Assembly (NCBI GenBank): GCA_040004415.1
Contig: JBDUAY010000312.1
Location: 1-6,981 of the forward strand
DNA length: 6,981 nt
Direction of reading: 5' to 3'
DNA from: JACMLD01 sp040004415
GTDB taxonomy: Bacteria; Bacteroidota; Bacteroidia; Chitinophagales; Chitinophagaceae
This document shows, piece after piece, positions 6,299 to 6,981 of the stretch; within the stretch, counting starts at the first letter, position 1; every line of letters begins with the position of its first letter. Both the position numbers and the translations under genes were made by a program. Under the pieces are notes generated by a model. The model saw only the letters and a program-made list of their open reading frames with translations. It made no database searches and had not been told where the DNA came from.

Positions 6299-6981
6299 TT
6301 ATTCATGAACAGCTACCAGTGGCACATGACTGTGATAAGCTAATTTTTTTGTATGACTGCTTTTAAACAATCCACCTAAAAAAGAATGGTTTTTAGGTAT
6401 GGTAAAGATCATATCAATTTTATAGTCCATTACAAACTGGTTAATGGCTTCAACAAAATCAAATTGGCGCATAAAATAATATTCCGTTTCATATCCTTCC
6501 AGTATCGTTTCCAGTTTAGCACGTTGCGCTTTATATTCTTCTGTTACCTCAACATAATGTTCACTGTCTACATTCACAACATGTATAAATGGCTTGAAAA
6601 TATCAAGCACTGCCCTCAACGCCCCGACAGGTGTTGTTTTTTCCACATCTTTAAAATCTGAAGTAAATGCAACGTTTTTAATGCCCGTATATACCGCCTC
6701 GGGTGGAACAATCATAACAGGGCAAATGTTTTTATTGACCATGCTTAACGTATTGCTGCCAATAAAAATTTGTTCCATACGGGTAGACCCGGTAATACCC
6801 ATTATAACAAGATCTGCTTTTTCTGAAAGGGCCAACTTTTCCAATGAATTGATAAAGCCATTGACAATCTTTCTTTCAATAAAAGAATCTTTTTCCTCGG
6901 CAAGACATGTTATAGCAACATCAGGAAACGAATTATTCAATTCAATTTTTATACTTTCCAATCCCAGCTCCATGATCTTTT
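6299..6981 (-). CDS. Universal stress protein, tandem UspA domains (N-terminus outside window)
   Basis: Cytosolic UspA-family protein, usually a nucleotide-binding stress or energy-status factor. The frame stays open to the right edge, and the first visible Met (6973) is internal because the leading strand and nucleotide-binding start of domain 1 (typically KKILVPTDFS-like) are missing. About 227 codons are visible of a family size near 275-280. Domain 1 ends with GITGSTRMEQIFIGS, an exact G-x2-G-x9-G-S ATP-binding motif, followed by CPVMIVPP. Domain 2 begins at NVAFTSDF and ends with HVPLVAVHE. Its equivalent loop (IPKNHSFLGGLFKSS) lacks the first glycines of that motif, so only domain 1 is likely to bind ATP, as in many Bacteroidota tandem Usp proteins. 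A strong terminator follows the stop. The exact role is unknown; such genes are often tied to low oxygen or stationary phase. Confidence 0.88.
   Translation of the reverse strand, partial: KIMELGLESIKIELNNSFPDVAITCLAEEKDSFIERKIVNGFINSLEKLALSEKADLVIMGITGSTRMEQIFIGSNTLSMVNKNICPVMIVPPEAVYTGIKNVAFTSDFKDVEKTTPVGALRAVLDIFKPFIHVVNVDSEHYVEVTEEYKAQRAKLETILEGYETEYYFMRQFDFVEAINQFVMDYKIDMIFTIPKNHSFLGGLFKSSHTKKLAYHSHVPLVAVHE

Noticed and set aside
6971..6973. Met codon near the right edge as the true start of the stress protein
   Set aside because: The frame continues to the edge and the first half of UspA domain 1 would be missing, so the gene starts outside the window.
1..6981. Mobile element, phage, CRISPR or defence island
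   Set aside because: No transposase, integrase, spaced repeats, target duplications or defence domains; all identified genes are metabolic, transport, repair or stress functions.

Overview
This window looks like chromosomal DNA from a Bacteroidota bacterium, most likely a Chitinophagaceae-type member. The evidence is the AT-rich composition (roughly 40% G+C by eye), the near absence of Shine-Dalgarno sequences, and the style of the encoded proteins. These include a tandem universal stress protein, a Bacteroidota-type Pcm and an enlarged arginine deiminase. I see no mobile element, tRNA, rRNA or CRISPR array.

Layout. (1) Positions 1-1114, minus strand: a NupG/XapB-type nucleoside:H+ symporter whose C-terminus runs off the left edge. 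(2) A short divergent intergenic region with an imperfect hairpin. (3) Positions 1294-1974, plus strand: pcm, protein-L-isoaspartate O-methyltransferase. (4) A roughly 275-bp convergent gap with no convincing gene. (5) Positions 2250-6010, minus strand: a run of three same-direction genes, transcribed arcA (enlarged arginine deiminase), then ctlX (citrulline hydrolase/ureidase family), then kynU (kynureninase). The gaps are about 105 and 29 bp, so an operon is plausible. (6) A 288-bp region upstream of arcA holding a strong intrinsic terminator for the next gene, a long palindrome, and a direct repeat over a weak promoter candidate. (7) Positions 6299-6981, minus strand: a tandem-domain universal stress protein whose N-terminus lies outside the window.

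How the genes work together. ArcA would turn arginine into citrulline plus ammonia. CtlX would hydrolyse citrulline to ornithine, CO2 and ammonia. Together they make an arginine-to-ornithine route that needs neither catabolic ornithine carbamoyltransferase nor carbamate kinase, so it releases nitrogen but makes no ATP. KynU releases alanine and (3-hydroxy)anthranilate from (3-hydroxy)kynurenine, so the cluster as a whole reads as amino-acid dissimilation. All catalytic residues I could check in ArcA, CtlX and KynU are present. The most interesting points are the ArcA-CtlX pairing, the extra segment in ArcA, the hybrid substrate-pocket residues of KynU, and the regulatory-looking DNA in front of arcA. 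No wholly unfamiliar protein family is apparent.
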